Shown here in pieces: positions 30,508 through 42,031 of a stretch of 64,000 nt of DNA (within the stretch, counting starts at the first letter, position 1; every line of letters begins with the position of its first letter). A model generated the notes under the pieces. It searched no databases and was not told the DNA's origin. It saw only the letters and a program-made list of their open reading frames with translations. The DNA comes from Sergeia podlipaevii (taxonomy: Eukaryota; Euglenozoa; Kinetoplastea; Trypanosomatida; Trypanosomatidae): assembly GCA_030849805.1 (NCBI GenBank), contig JASANZ010002273.1, forward strand, positions 157,761 to 221,760, written 5' to 3'. The position numbers and the translations under genes were made by a program.

Positions 30508-33027
30508 ATGTTCACGTGGTTTAGGCGAGATAGTTCAGTGGATGAGGAACACACATCAGGCGGTGAGAGACTGGGCTTTCATCCAATTGACATTACGCAG
30601 CTGAAAGACGACACGGAAACTTCTCCTCAGCCTCACTGTGAGATTCCACGACAAGTTTTGTACTTGTCAGAAGCGAAAGATGCCGCCTCGCTGCAACCGC
30701 CGCAGCCTGTGGCAAACGACAAACTTTTTGGTGGCTTAGACATTGTACGCCCTAGACGAGAAAGGCGTGTGGCTCATGACCGCTCTACAGTGTCGTCTGT
30801 TCATTCTGTAGCTGAGGAGAATCTCGCAGTGAAGGTGGTCACTTCCAGCGCCACCACATGGGTTGAGCTTGATGCTCAGAAGTGTGTAGGCAACGATTCT
30901 GTTCCTCCAACAGTCCTCTCGAATTCATCTGTTCCCGCACAGGGCGAACCCAATCTCAATAGGGGTAGCCAACACATCGTTCAGTGCGCTCCTCTAGCGG
31001 TAGAGGAAGGGACACCAGCTCAGGATACACACTCCATGGACGTAGAGTGTGCCGAGTCTAGCGACCTGCGGTCTAGACTGGAGCGTTTCTTCCTTCTATA
31101 TGATCGTACGCGCCTCACAGATGTGGCGCACACAGTGCAAATATGGAAAGGGAAATGCACAAGGGAGCTCTTCGCGGAGTTAACACAAATGTATGGACCA
31201 GAACCACCTTTGACTAACGAAGAGGCATCGGTGCCGAGTGAAGAGGGGAGCGACTGTGAGCACGTGGGAACAGAATCCGCGAATGACGACCATTTTCACC
31301 CTCCTGCAGCGTCTTCATCGAGTGAACACGCTGTCTCCAAGCAGGGAAATGTAGAAGATGGCGGGCAGCCTCACCACAGCTCTGCCTTCTCTTTCCTGAG
31401 AGAGAGCGTGCCGTCTTCAGAAGTACCAGAAACTCCGGCCCACATTCAAAATAGCAGTGCAGTTGCATCTACTGTGCCGTGCCATGTCTCACCAAACGTT
31501 GAGATCCTTCAGACTACTGTGTGTGATGCACGGACTGCGTTTTGCGACAGTGTTGAGGCGCTTGTCGAGTGCATGCACCAGCAGAATGACTTTCACACTG
31601 CTATCACAACTGCCGAGTCCGCTCTAGAGGCAGCAGTGCAGAGAGAAGACTACAGTGCCGCTGAGGCCAAGACAGAGGAGGTGATGCAGCTCCAGTCCAA
31701 ATTACAGGCGGCTCAGGCGCGATCAGATGGCATTGCTCTGGTATCTCTGTCACACGCGGTGGAGCGCCACATGCACGCAGAAAGGGGGCTAGCCGCAGCC
31801 CAGAAGGCACTGGCAAAGGAACTACGTGCCTCCTATGAAGTTGAACAACGAGAACGGAAGGCCGCGCAGAAGTGTCGTCTAGTGGAAGCACGTGAGATGT
31901 GTGAACGCACCCGCAAAAGTCGTGGCATTGCTGAGGCGAGCAGAGCTGAGGCCGTCAATCGGCGTGAAGAACTCTCGAATGAGTTGCAGCAGCTAAGGAA
32001 AAGACAAGTGGAGGAGGAGACTCATCTCCAGCAGCGTCGCGACGCCTTGGCTGAACAGCACTCCTCTCTCACAGAGAAGGCGAGGTTACTTGAGGAGAAG
32101 CTGACAGCGCTGCGAGCGGAGATTGCTTGCGTCGCTCAAGCGCGCGAAAGAGTTGAGGATGGGATATGTGGTCAACAGGTGCAGCACGCTTCACAGCTTA
32201 CTGGTATTGAGAGTGCCGTGTCAGAGGCAGATGTAGTGGTCAGTAGTGCTGCAAAGCAGGTGGAGGAGCTAGAGGCACTAGAAGCGGCTGCTCAACAGCA
32301 AGTCGAGGAGTTGACCAGTGATGTTCAACACCCAGGTGCAACGAATTGTGCACCTCAGGACGTAGAAGTGCTTGAGAGAGAGGCCCAGTACATATTAGAC
32401 CACGAACTCCCAACAACATTATCATGCTGGACCGCCTGTCAACACGCTCTTGAGATGAGAGCAGAGGTAGCTGCGCGCTACTTAAGTGGGGCTTCCAGAG
32501 GCGGAGAGGAAGAGATGGACGCTCCTGCAGCTGCCTTGCGTGCAGTACAAGGGGAAATTCAAAGCATAGGCATTAGTCTTGCAACACTCACGTCACGCAT
32601 GGACGAGCTGCAGAACGGCATTGCTATTGGCGAAAGAGTGAAGGCAGCTGCGGTGGCGGCACGGCAGTTTAAGGATGCACAAGAACAGAACTCCCTTCTA
32701 CAACGGCTGAATGCAGCTCTCGTGGAGTGCAGCGGAGAGTTAAAAACGCAGAGTATGCAGCTTGATCGCCTCACTCTTGAGGCGGGAAAGCTAACAAAAG
32801 CAGTAGAGGTGGAGTCCAAAAGTGCTACCAGCAAGTCAGGTGATCTCCTTGCACGTTACAGGGCTGCACTACAGGTTGCAGCAGACGCGTGTGCTGTAAC
32901 AACGATCGAAGTTTCTTCAGATGATGTGGAGTGGAAGCAGAACTGTGTCTGCGGCAAAGTGAACCGGTTGGTGACGTTTCTTCTACAGGAGTATGATGCT
33001 ATACTGATACAATGTGTGCAAGTCTAA
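30508..33027 (+). CDS. Long coiled-coil protein
   Basis: 839 residues from ATG 30508. Residues 1-340 are hydrophilic and probably disordered. From about 345 to 770 the sequence is dominated by Glu, Gln, Ala, Arg and Leu with heptad-like spacing (for example ELQQLRKRQVEEETHLQQ near 493-510), consistent with extended coiled coils interrupted by short breaks. The end contains a Cys pair (CVCGK) and a short hydrophobic tail. No catalytic domain is recognised. Proteins with this layout in trypanosomatids are usually structural or adaptor components of the cytoskeleton, flagellum or membrane traffic, but the exact role cannot be assigned. Confidence 0.82.
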   Translation: MFTWFRRDSSVDEEHTSGGERLGFHPIDITQLKDDTETSPQPHCEIPRQVLYLSEAKDAASLQPPQPVANDKLFGGLDIVRPRRERRVAHDRSTVSSVHSVAEENLAVKVVTSSATTWVELDAQKCVGNDSVPPTVLSNSSVPAQGEPNLNRGSQHIVQCAPLAVEEGTPAQDTHSMDVECAESSDLRSRLERFFLLYDRTRLTDVAHTVQIWKGKCTRELFAELTQMYGPEPPLTNEEASVPSEEGSDCEHVGTESANDDHFHPPAASSSSEHAVSKQGNVEDGGQPHHSSAFSFLRESVPSSEVPETPAHIQNSSAVASTVPCHVSPNVEILQTTVCDARTAFCDSVEALVECMHQQNDFHTAITTAESALEAAVQREDYSAAEAKTEEVMQLQSKLQAAQARSDGIALVSLSHAVERHMHAERGLAAAQKALAKELRASYEVEQRERKAAQKCRLVEAREMCERTRKSRGIAEASRAEAVNRREELSNELQQLRKRQVEEETHLQQRRDALAEQHSSLTEKARLLEEKLTALRAEIACVAQARERVEDGICGQQVQHASQLTGIESAVSEADVVVSSAAKQVEELEALEAAAQQQVEELTSDVQHPGATNCAPQDVEVLEREAQYILDHELPTTLSCWTACQHALEMRAEVAARYLSGASRGGEEEMDAPAAALRAVQGEIQSIGISLATLTSRMDELQNGIAIGERVKAAAVAARQFKDAQEQNSLLQRLNAALVECSGELKTQSMQLDRLTLEAGKLTKAVEVESKSATSKSGDLLARYRAALQVAADACAVTTIEVSSDDVEWKQNCVCGKVNRLVTFLLQEYDAILIQCVQV

Positions 33028-34102
33028 TGCACGGAGGTGAGAGGAAGCGTAGTGAACATCACATTCAGGTCAGTTTTTTCTTCTTCTTAAGCTCTTCATT
33101 TTTGTATACGTGCGTATCTGCAGTTTTCTTCTTTTTTTTTTTTGTCCTTGACGTTGCTCTTGTTGATTACAAGCTTTCATGTGCCATTACAGAAGCCATG
33201 ATTGAATCATGTTTCGTAGTGTACGAGGAGGATACAGGTCGCAACGTGGAGGGGAACCGTTGAATTTTCTTCTCTTGCTTGTTCTGTTCATCATGGCGTT
33301 TGTGCGGTTTTTTTTTGTTGTTGACAAGGTGGTGTGATGGGAACGCAACGCTCGGGAGGTTCTGTACGTTTTTCTTGTATCCGCTTTTCCTTTTGTTTAA
33401 ATTGCGGCGTACGACTACTTGAAGCACTTCGGTATGCACTATGCAAGGACGGCAGAGTTTTTTTTTGATGATGGCGACACGCCATTCCCCTGCTGCGGCG
33501 CGCGAATGTGTTTGCTATGACAGTTGCAAGTGTGTTTCTTGGGGCTAGGAGTTCTGTCTTGTGTGGCGTATCATGCCTTTGCGAAGGCGTGTTGTACGTG
33601 AATATGTTTCATGTAGTCTTCCTTCTCTTTCAAATAATGATGTGGGATCCACTATGGAGAAACCGTATTCTTGTATTCATTTTGGCCTTTTATTGCCTTT
33701 ACAGAAGAAAATAGCAATTTTTTTTTTTTAACGTGACTACAAACTTTGTGTTTTACTGATGCTTTGAAGCAACAAAATGTGCTACAGTGGTTCCTATTTG
33801 CGAGATTAAAGGTGTATTTGTATGCATTTTGCTTTATAAATATTCCTCTTGTTGTTCTTTTTCTTTTCTATTTATATCAGCAGCTTACATACATACTTTG
33901 TTTAATATAGCAATATTTGTCTGTTTCTTTTGCCCTTTTCTATTTAAGAGGAAGGAGCTGATATTCAGCTTTACAAACTAAACGCACATATATATATACG
34001 TATCCTACGTTCATATTGTTAGTGACCCTTTAGGTATACGGATCATCTTTTTGATTTGATTTTTACGCTTGAGCTACTTCTCTTTTTTTTTTTATTGCAA
34101 CC
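33028..34102 (+). other. Intergenic spacer
   Basis: About 1.1 kb of T-rich sequence. The AG at 34072-34073 is a likely acceptor for ZPR1. Short open stretches show no recognisable protein. Confidence 0.6.
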
Positions 34103-35575
34103 ATGTCAGATCACAAAGAAGAGGGTCTGTCTGACATGAAGGAGACGGGCACGGCAGCTGCTGCGATCGACGACGACATTGAGGCGGGCGAGGAGGGAAA
34201 CCAGCGCTACATCAAGACAGATCTTGGTGAAATGAACGAGATTGAGTCTATGTGCCCCAAGTGCGAGGAGAACGGTACTACGCGTCTCATGATTACTGAC
34301 ATTCCTCACTTTAAGCAAATCATTGTGAGCAGCTTCGAGTGCCCACACTGCGGCGAGCGCAACAATGAGGTGACATTTGGAGGAACGTTTGGACCCAAGA
34401 AGGTGCGCTATGAGCTGCAGGTGAAGGACCAGAAGGATATGGATCGTCAGGTTGTCAAGTCGGAGTTCGCCACGATAACCATCCCTGAACTTGAGCTGGA
34501 GATCCCTGCAGAATCTCAAAAAGGCGCTCTGAACACGGTCGAGGGTGTCTTAGAGCAGACTAAGGAAGGCCTGCAATTCCAGCAACCATTGCGGAAGATT
34601 CAGCACCCCGAGCTGTACGATCAGATTGAAACCTTCTGTAAGAAACTAGAAGCGTACCGGTCAGGTGACATTCCCTTTACTCTTATCGTTGATGATCCCG
34701 CTGGTAACAGTTACATTGAAGGCCGCTACGACTACTATCATCCCACAATTGATGCACAGCTCACCAAGTATGAGAAGGAGCGTACCGACATTGATAGACA
34801 ACTGCTTGGCGTTTCGATTGACTACAACACCGAACGTACGGCAGAGGAGGAAAAGCAGGTGGACGACGGCCACTTTGGTGACATCACGCACATCCCGTGC
34901 GACTGCCCAGCATGCCGTAAGCCTGGCGAGATGCTGATGCACGAGTGCGATATCCCCTATTTCAAAGAGACGGTTATTATGGCCTTTAAGTGCGAGTACT
35001 GCGGCTACAAGAGCAACGAGATCAAGACAGGTGGCGCGATCGCTGAAAAAGCGCTGCGACTCACCCTGAGTGTAGAGAGCGAAGATGATTTGAAGCGTGA
35101 CGTGCTGAAATCTGATACTGCGAGCCTGCATGTGCCTGAAATTGGACTTGAGCTTGCACCAGGCACTCTTGGAGGATTCTTTTCATCTGTTGAAGGCACA
35201 TTGATGCAAGTGCACGATCAGCTAAGCAATCTTCCTCAGGCTGCTTTTGCAGAGGGTGACTCGGCGGTTGAAAACACTAAGAGCCTTCTGGATTTCGTGA
35301 AGGAAATTGACGAGCTCCTTCAGTCAAAGAAGCCGTTTACGTTCATTTTGGATGATCCTATGGCGAACATTTATATCCAAAACCCCCGCGCGCACCTCCC
35401 ACCTCCGGAGGATGAGGACCCAAAGCTCAAGAGGGAGGAGTATGTACGAACATATGAGCAAGATGAAGAGCTTGGCCTCCATGACATGAAGGTGGATGGC
35501 GACTTCGGTGCATCCGGTACCACGGACGCTGCGAAGGAGAAGGAGAACTTGTTAGAAGTGCGGAAGGATCAGTAA
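34103..35575 (+). CDS. ZPR1: ZPR1-type zinc-finger protein
   Basis: 490 residues with the duplicated ZPR1 architecture: a C4 zinc finger and an A/B domain, repeated. The first finger uses C51, C54, C80 and C83; the second uses C268, C271, C297 and C300. Each is followed by the family's GGxxG-type strand block and a beta-rich domain. In other eukaryotes ZPR1 binds elongation factor eEF1A and acts as a chaperone for its folding, and shuttles to the nucleus on growth signals. The C-terminus is an acidic and charged tail. The start is the first ATG after the AG at 34072-34073. Codon use suggests good expression. Confidence 0.95.
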   Translation: MSDHKEEGLSDMKETGTAAAAIDDDIEAGEEGNQRYIKTDLGEMNEIESMCPKCEENGTTRLMITDIPHFKQIIVSSFECPHCGERNNEVTFGGTFGPKKVRYELQVKDQKDMDRQVVKSEFATITIPELELEIPAESQKGALNTVEGVLEQTKEGLQFQQPLRKIQHPELYDQIETFCKKLEAYRSGDIPFTLIVDDPAGNSYIEGRYDYYHPTIDAQLTKYEKERTDIDRQLLGVSIDYNTERTAEEEKQVDDGHFGDITHIPCDCPACRKPGEMLMHECDIPYFKETVIMAFKCEYCGYKSNEIKTGGAIAEKALRLTLSVESEDDLKRDVLKSDTASLHVPEIGLELAPGTLGGFFSSVEGTLMQVHDQLSNLPQAAFAEGDSAVENTKSLLDFVKEIDELLQSKKPFTFILDDPMANIYIQNPRAHLPPPEDEDPKLKREEYVRTYEQDEELGLHDMKVDGDFGASGTTDAAKEKENLLEVRKDQ

Positions 35576-36717
35576 TGGCAATGCGTGCTACCCAGCTGCG
35601 GGACTAGGTGGAGCATTCACCAATTGGCTTGCTGCGTTATATTTTCTATACATCCTGCCAGTTTTTTTTTCCAGTTGTTCTTGAAAGCATTTTGCCGTCT
35701 TTTATTTTTACCTTCATTTTTTTTAAAAAATGCATGTTTCTCTTCCTCCATCCCAGTGCAGTGGCATACATTTGATGTTCTCCAGATCATGGGAAATTTC
35801 TTTTCGGTTAACTACCATTTTACCTCTGTTAAACGATGTAACCGAAATTACCATGTACATGAAAGAGGAAGGGAAGATAAACAGCACCTTGGTCACAGGT
35901 ATTTTTGGATCCTGAATCGAGTAACTTGACCTATCTATAATTTTTTTTTTTTCAAGTATATAATTGCTGGTAAGGTATATTACATTCTGTTTAGTGACCT
36001 CTCTCCTCCTCTCAACTTCTTGTACTGTTGTTTTCTATTCTCTATGACATCAATTGCCATTATGTTATTGTTGTCCCAGAAGGATACATATTTACATATG
36101 AGCAGCAGTTTGCATACGCTGAAGAATAGGCGGTGAAGAAGAGGCGCTATATGCGAATAGAAGAACTGAGTGAAAATACGGGAAGAGAGGACCAGCTGTG
36201 CGAAGCAAGCAGAGTCACTGTCACTGGATACTCCTTCTCACTAAAAGATGATAGTGTACTAGCGTGCATTGGACATTAATCGTTAAAGAATCAAATATAA
36301 ATACAACAAAATATAGATGATATGTTATCTTATCTCTTTCTGGAGTATGATTATTTGTTAGTGCCTTCATCATCTCATGGACATCGTTTCTTTTGGTGCG
36401 GGGTTCTAAATGGTTTTGGCGTCGCGAAACACAGAAGCCTCATAACTACTTTTCTCTTCACTTAATATTATTATTATTGCTATTATTATTATTTAGTTCT
36501 TTTTTTCAGTCTTAGCAATTTTGAGTTTGCTTTTTTTCTTTTTCGTTCTTCTACACACCATAAGTTTTTGTTTGCCCTATTCCTTACACTCTCTTTTTCG
36601 TTTGTTTGCTTACTCATAGCATTAGAAAAAGGGCAGTAGCACTACCAACATAACCATTGCGTGCGATCCTTCATTATTCATCCGTTCTTTATCTCAATAT
36701 AACGGCTTTTACCTCCA
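35576..36717 (+). other. Intergenic spacer
   Basis: About 1.1 kb. T-rich and A-rich with ATT repeats near 36468-36494. No coding signal is seen. Confidence 0.6.
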
Positions 36718-37053
36718 ATGGAGAAAATTGGGCAACTTGATGATTTGTTACGCATTGTCGAGGAAGGAGTCGCTTTGTTCGACGCAATAGACTTGGATAT
36801 CTGCTCCGAGTGCTTACATGCGCCAATTGCGGACTCAAGCCATACACGTGTGGATGCTAGTGCGGAGGTGGATGAGGGGATAGAATATCGTCAGCATGAA
36901 GCCAATGTTCCAGAGACCAACCACTACACCTCATTTCACAATCGAGATGATGCTATTTCATTGGCGTACCGCTTGCACACTGCCGCGCGGAAGGAGTTAG
37001 CTGTTTCAATGGCTCCTGTCACGCCATATTCAGTCTACTTAGGGAGACAGTAA
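36718..37053 (+). CDS. Small protein of unknown function
   Basis: 111 residues. Acidic, soluble, without signal peptide or membrane segment. The N-terminal 25 residues look helical (DDLLRIVEEGVALFDAIDL) and two Cys sit close together (CSEC at 30-33). Composition and codon use are coding-like and distinct from the T-rich flanks, so it is probably a real short gene, but no family is recognised. Its function is unknown. Confidence 0.6.
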   Translation: MEKIGQLDDLLRIVEEGVALFDAIDLDICSECLHAPIADSSHTRVDASAEVDEGIEYRQHEANVPETNHYTSFHNRDDAISLAYRLHTAARKELAVSMAPVTPYSVYLGRQ

Positions 37054-37639
37054 GTAGAATATGCACACATTTCTCTTTTTATTTTCTGTTTCTTTGGTCA
37101 TACAGTACGTTAGTTTGCCGCGGTTCCTCGTAGTAACGTTTGGTAGAACCCTTTTGTTATTATCTATAATGGATATTAGATTCATCTTTCTGTGCCTTTA
37201 TTGTTGTGATAGCGTATGGAAACCGTTATTGAAGGAGCCAAAGTAGACGAGTGGAATATGTGGTGTTCACGATGTTGCGTATTGGCCTCACTTTTTTTTT
37301 TTTTTTTCACGCTAGACTAGAATAAAAAAAATAAAAAATGATCATTCTTTTTTATTTGCTTCTTCTCTTTATTGTTATCTGTCTTTGCGTGTTGAAGTGG
37401 AAATAAGACACGTAGAATGGAAATGATTACGTACATATATAAATGTAGAATACTCTTTTTATCTATTCTTCTTCCCATTTTATGTTTGGCATACATTCTA
37501 GATTTTTCCTTGGTGGAACTAAAAAAAAAAAACAGAGTTTGGATTGATAGAGCTGAGTTGTAGCAACGCGTTGGGTAAATCTTGAAATTGTAGTTGCCGT
37601 TTTTTTGTTTTGTTTCTAAACTGGAGGTGACGTGCCAAA
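37054..37639 (+). other. Intergenic spacer
   Basis: T-rich spacer with a poly-T tract at about 37291-37308. The AG at 37625-37626 is a candidate acceptor for the next gene, giving a very short leader. Confidence 0.6.
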
Positions 37640-38425
37640 ATGCCAGTGGAGAGCTCTGCATTAGGCAGCGTCGATGGTGCTGTCACTCAATACGACGAGT
37701 GTATCAGGGAGGGCATTAAGCTGCAGAAGGAGTTAGAACAGTATTACGTTGTGCAAGAAGCCTTTATTCGTAAGCGAGTTGCACTGCTGGACACAATGCA
37801 GTCCACCATCGCGGATGAGCGCCGGTGCCTCGAAGCGCAGCACCAGGAGTGCAGACATCAAATCAGCGCCGCGCGACGTAGCATCCTGGTCCTACAGTCC
37901 AACCACGGCAAAGTTGCGCAGACCATTCAGATGCCCCACAACAGTCTCAACAATGATGAAAAAGATATTAACGCAAAGCTTGAAGCTCTTTCCCGTCAGC
38001 TGCAGCGCGAGGACAATGCCCTTACCCAGGCCTTAGACAAGTGTGAATCACTTGAGAAGCAAGAGAAGGAGCTTGCAGATGAGGAAATGCGCTTGTACAG
38101 CGAAGAGCAGCAACTCGAAAGCGATGCTCGAAAACTGAAAAAGATGAGTAGTGATGTTGATATTCGTCGACAAGGACTGGAGAGGCGCAACGAGACAATT
38201 TTAGAATGGGATCGTAAACTTGAGTCACGTGAGCGAGACTTGGTTCGACTTCAAGATCAACTAGTTGTGAATTTGCGCGAGGTCGTGCGAGAAGAGCTGG
38301 AACTTGGCATCACGCATACGCGTAGCATAATTGCCCCCACGGTGTCCCCGCGTGTGGTGATGGACAACAATGACATGGAGATTCAACACGATGAGGATCG
38401 CGAAGAGATCAACCTCGACGAGTAG
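37640..38425 (+). CDS. Coiled-coil protein of unknown function
   Basis: 261 residues. After a short N-terminal segment, residues 15-230 are almost entirely alpha-helical and heptad-like, rich in Glu, Gln, Leu and Arg (for example ELADEEMRLYSEEQQLESDA). The C-terminus is acidic (HDEDREEINLDE). No other domain is recognised. It may be a structural or adaptor protein of the cytoskeleton; this is inference only. Confidence 0.78.
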   Translation: MPVESSALGSVDGAVTQYDECIREGIKLQKELEQYYVVQEAFIRKRVALLDTMQSTIADERRCLEAQHQECRHQISAARRSILVLQSNHGKVAQTIQMPHNSLNNDEKDINAKLEALSRQLQREDNALTQALDKCESLEKQEKELADEEMRLYSEEQQLESDARKLKKMSSDVDIRRQGLERRNETILEWDRKLESRERDLVRLQDQLVVNLREVVREELELGITHTRSIIAPTVSPRVVMDNNDMEIQHDEDREEINLDE

Positions 38426-38878
38426 CAACGATACTAGAGGAGAACAAAATGGAAAAATGAATGAGAAGAAGAAAACAATAGGAAAGAGAGAGGGAATGTG
38501 TGGGTGTGAGTACTGCTGTGAGCACGTGTTAGTGTTGCAAATGGCTGCACATGATTTGTATATTTTTTGATTTAAAATTGTGAATCACGATACCTCGCTT
38601 TTTTAGAAAGAAATGCAGAGCTATATAAAAAATAAAAAATGATGTAACTTTCTTATCATTGCATGTACACCTTGAGTTAACTTGACTGTCTAAACGGGTA
38701 AAATTACATTTTACATATTTTTTTTTGTTAACTCTGGTTGGCTTTTACCGGACTCTTAAAATACTGATTTGCCATCTTTATTTTAAAAAAAACGAACCTT
38801 AACAACTAAGCACACAATAGTTGAAAACAACACCGACAACAACACGGTCTTCTTTTAGGTAGAAGTAGCTCTTACAAA
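38426..38878 (+). other. Intergenic spacer
   Basis: T-rich and A-rich spacer; the splice acceptor of the transporter lies at its right end. Confidence 0.6.
38848..38858 (+). promoter_or_regulatory. Candidate spliced-leader acceptor for the FLVCR-like transporter
   Basis: GTCTTCTTTTAG (AG 38857-38858), 20 nt before the first ATG at 38879. Confidence 0.5.
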
Positions 38879-40537
38879 ATGCAATCCTCATATCATACCT
38901 ACACACATTCAGAGAGAGAGGAGAAAAATATTGTAATGGGGACAGACAATAATGTTTATACAGACGCAGCGTTAGAGTCGCCAAGATCCATGGCCAATGA
39001 GCACGCAACGCATGGGAGAGAAGGGGTGGATCATGAAACAAGTGAAGTTCATAGTGCTCTCAAAACTGGAGCACTTAGCATAAGGGAGGCGCTCTGCGAA
39101 TTTAGCGATGACGGCCAGGCCCCTACTCCACTACCTGCTGGGGGAATGGTGAACAGTGTTGAGTGTACCCCGGAGAGCGATTCTCTTATTCCGGAAGCGC
39201 ACCAGGAACTTGGTACGTCGCCAATGCGGTTTGTCGTCATTGCACTTTTCGCCGCTTTTGGTTTCATTAACCAGGTGCAGTACGTTGCTTTTAGCATGAT
39301 CATCCGAGAAACGCAAGAGTACTACAACGTAGGTGCTCTCGCGGTCAATCTTCTAATTTTGTTGATTCCTCTGTTCTACGTTCTCGGAGTGTTCCCTGGT
39401 TGTTGGCTCTACAATCAGTTTGGGCTCCGCAAGGGCATCATCGCTGGCGCGAGCATTAATGCCCTTGGCGCAACCCTGAAGCTAATTTCTGTATGGGTTC
39501 CCCACTATGCTTTTCTGTTTATAGCGCAGGTATGTGTGGCAGGAGGTCAAATTCTGTTTCTTGGGCTACCTACCCGAATTGCAGGTACGTGGTTTCCAAA
39601 TGGTGAGCGAACGTTGGCGACGGCGGTGGGATCCTTAATGGGTTTTGCGGGCATGGCAGTAGGCATGTTCTACTCCCCTCGTATTGTTAACTTGCCAGAT
39701 CACAACAATACAGCTCGCTGGGGTGCCCTATTGGGTTCCCAATTTGCCTTTTCGATCATCGTTTTGGTGTTGATTGTTGCCTTTGTGCCTGAGCGTCCTA
39801 AGCTTCGCCCATCCCTTACTGCCTCTGGCGATGGCGAGCAATCGCTATGGGCGCAGGTAAAGCTGCAGCTTCGCAATCGTAATGTAATGATGCTAACGCT
39901 TTCCTTTGGGCTTACCACCGGGACGTTGACGGCTGTTGCAGGCGTGCTGACTCAGATCCTTGAGCCTTTTGGTGTGAGCGAGACCATCGTCGGTGTTCTT
40001 GCCTTTTCTGGGATTCTCGGCGGCGCCTTTAACTGTGCTGTGGTTGGTGCCCTTGTCGACTACACTCACCGCTACAAACTGTCTATTCTGTTTCTCATTG
40101 CCACCGTGTTAGTCTTGCTGGTGCCTGTCACTATCCTCGCCGCAGTGGACAAGGGTGGCACGATCATCCCTGGTGTTGCCTACGGCATTGTGCCTTTGCT
40201 GGAGTTTTTTGCTCTTCCAACGGTACCAGTTGCGATGGAGCTGTCTGTGGAGTTGACATACCCCACGTCAGAGACTGTCTCTACAACTCTTGTTCTTTTC
40301 TCACTCTGTCTCTTTTCTTTTATTGCGCTTATCGTCTTCTCTATTATCCTCGGTGATAATCCCACGGCACTTAATAGCTTTACAGTGATGATAATTGCAT
40401 TGATAGTATGCCTGGCAAGCTTTATTTTGATGATGTTTGTAGAGGAGGACCTTAAGCGCCGAGGGAGCGTACCCAATATGGTGGCGAACGGCAGCGAAAC
40501 ATTAAATGAACCTCTCTGCTCTGAGACTACGCCGTAG
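38879..40537 (+). CDS. FLVCR-like major facilitator transporter (putative heme or choline transporter)
   Basis: 552 residues. The first 115 are a hydrophilic N-terminal domain and the rest carries about twelve transmembrane helices. The N-half has FLVCR-family features: VQYVAFSMI in the first helix, then a PLFYVLGVFPGCWLYNQFGLRKG segment (split as PLFYVLGVFP and CWLYNQFGLRKG), followed by GLPTRIAGTWFPNGER. FLVCR proteins transport heme or choline and ethanolamine; in Leishmania an FLVCR homologue (LFLVCRb) has been reported as a heme importer. Trypanosomatids are heme auxotrophs, so heme uptake is a plausible role. A second in-frame ATG at residue 20 (38936) is an alternative start. Confidence 0.88.
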   Translation: MQSSYHTYTHSEREEKNIVMGTDNNVYTDAALESPRSMANEHATHGREGVDHETSEVHSALKTGALSIREALCEFSDDGQAPTPLPAGGMVNSVECTPESDSLIPEAHQELGTSPMRFVVIALFAAFGFINQVQYVAFSMIIRETQEYYNVGALAVNLLILLIPLFYVLGVFPGCWLYNQFGLRKGIIAGASINALGATLKLISVWVPHYAFLFIAQVCVAGGQILFLGLPTRIAGTWFPNGERTLATAVGSLMGFAGMAVGMFYSPRIVNLPDHNNTARWGALLGSQFAFSIIVLVLIVAFVPERPKLRPSLTASGDGEQSLWAQVKLQLRNRNVMMLTLSFGLTTGTLTAVAGVLTQILEPFGVSETIVGVLAFSGILGGAFNCAVVGALVDYTHRYKLSILFLIATVLVLLVPVTILAAVDKGGTIIPGVAYGIVPLLEFFALPTVPVAMELSVELTYPTSETVSTTLVLFSLCLFSFIALIVFSIILGDNPTALNSFTVMIIALIVCLASFILMMFVEEDLKRRGSVPNMVANGSETLNEPLCSETTP

Positions 40538-42031
40538 AGTACACTATGCACCACATAACGTATGACGGGCTTTTTTTTTCTATTTTTTTCAAGTTCAAAT
40601 ATATATTTGTATGTATATTTAAATATATAAATATGCTTTTTTTCTATTTTGTCTTTATGCTTCGTAGCTGTTTATGTTATGTGTGTGTGTGCTTTGTTTT
40701 TCTTTTTCTTTCTCTCACCCCTCTTTTTATTGTGTTAGGGCTGGTGACAAGCGTGTTTCCTCCCACTATGTTTTCTTCTTTGTATATACATATACATACA
40801 TACATATATGTCTTTTTGTCTAGATACCATTTTTTTTTTCTTGCTGACTACTTCTTCTTTTTTTTTTTTTTGAGTGACTTAGTATATACTATATCTAACA
40901 ATGCATAGGTAAAGTAAGTTCTTAAGAAACGTGGATGCCTAGCACATAAACGGTGTATGGGTGAATGTGCCTCCAACCTTGATGTTGTGAAGTTATGTGC
41001 GCAGGATTATCCACATAGTTTTATGGATGTGCTTAGGCGCATGTACTCACATGTTGAAGCTACGTTTATGCGTTTAGTATGATAAGCACTACACAAAACC
41101 TGTCATTGAACGACTCTCTGCAAAATTATAGTATGATATCCTTATTTTTTTTTTTTTTTTTCTTTCTTTTCAACAATGAACACACTACACTGATTTGCAT
41201 TTATGAAAATTCTGCATTAGGAAAAAATTGTGAGATAATTTCACCTTTAATGTGTACATGTATGGGGCAATCATAATCGTGCTTTTATATGGTCCTCAAC
41301 GTACTTACTTACCGCGCCAATGTGGTACAACTTATATATACAGGCATAACTAAATGAAAAGGATGAATACGCTGATGGTGTATACTTGAGATATGTATAT
41401 ATGTATTTAAACTCTTTGGTAAATGCACTGTGCGAGCATTGCTACATAGCACTAGCATGCTCACACTCTCTCTCAAAAAAAAAGAAAGGAACAGTACAGT
41501 TTACTGACTTCTGGCATTCTTGTTATTGCTAGATTTAACATTAATGCATGACAATTGTTTTTATATATTCACTTTTGCTATGTGGTGGGTCTTATTTTAC
41601 GCTGCATCATACATTCTCTTTTTTTTTTTTCCCTTCAAATAATAATAATATTAAATACATACGCCTCTATATCATTACTACTATCTGTATCTTCATTTAC
41701 ATTTTCAGTTTGTACACGTGCAGGTGAATCTCGAATAGGACTTAACAGGACAAAGGTGGCTAGCAAAGTTGGCACACATTGAAACCCTGGCTTTTGTAAT
41801 TTGCATTGCATTTGAAATGATTTATGCATTTTGTATCTTACAACTCTTCAGACGGAAATAGCCATATACAGTTTTTTTTTCTTTCTTTCCAGGCTACCTT
41901 GTACAGTACATGAGTAGCACAATAGTATAGCTATACTTTATCACATATCATTTTGTATTCCCCCGTAGTGTCACTGGCAGTAGCTGCAGCTCAACTGATA
42001 TGAAACTTTAAGGCAGGGTTGCCGAGTTTCA
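40538..42031 (+). other. Long intergenic spacer
   Basis: 1.5 kb of T-rich sequence with poly-T tracts. A candidate splice AG is at 41891-41892. An upstream mini-ORF (ATG 42000, stop after three codons) precedes the channel start. No gene is seen. Confidence 0.6.
41875..41892 (+). promoter_or_regulatory. Candidate spliced-leader acceptor for the channel gene
   Basis: TTTTTTCTTTCTTTCCAG (AG 41891-41892) with upstream ATGs (for example 41910 and 42000) before the channel start at 42032, so translation may be limited by uORFs. Confidence 0.4.
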
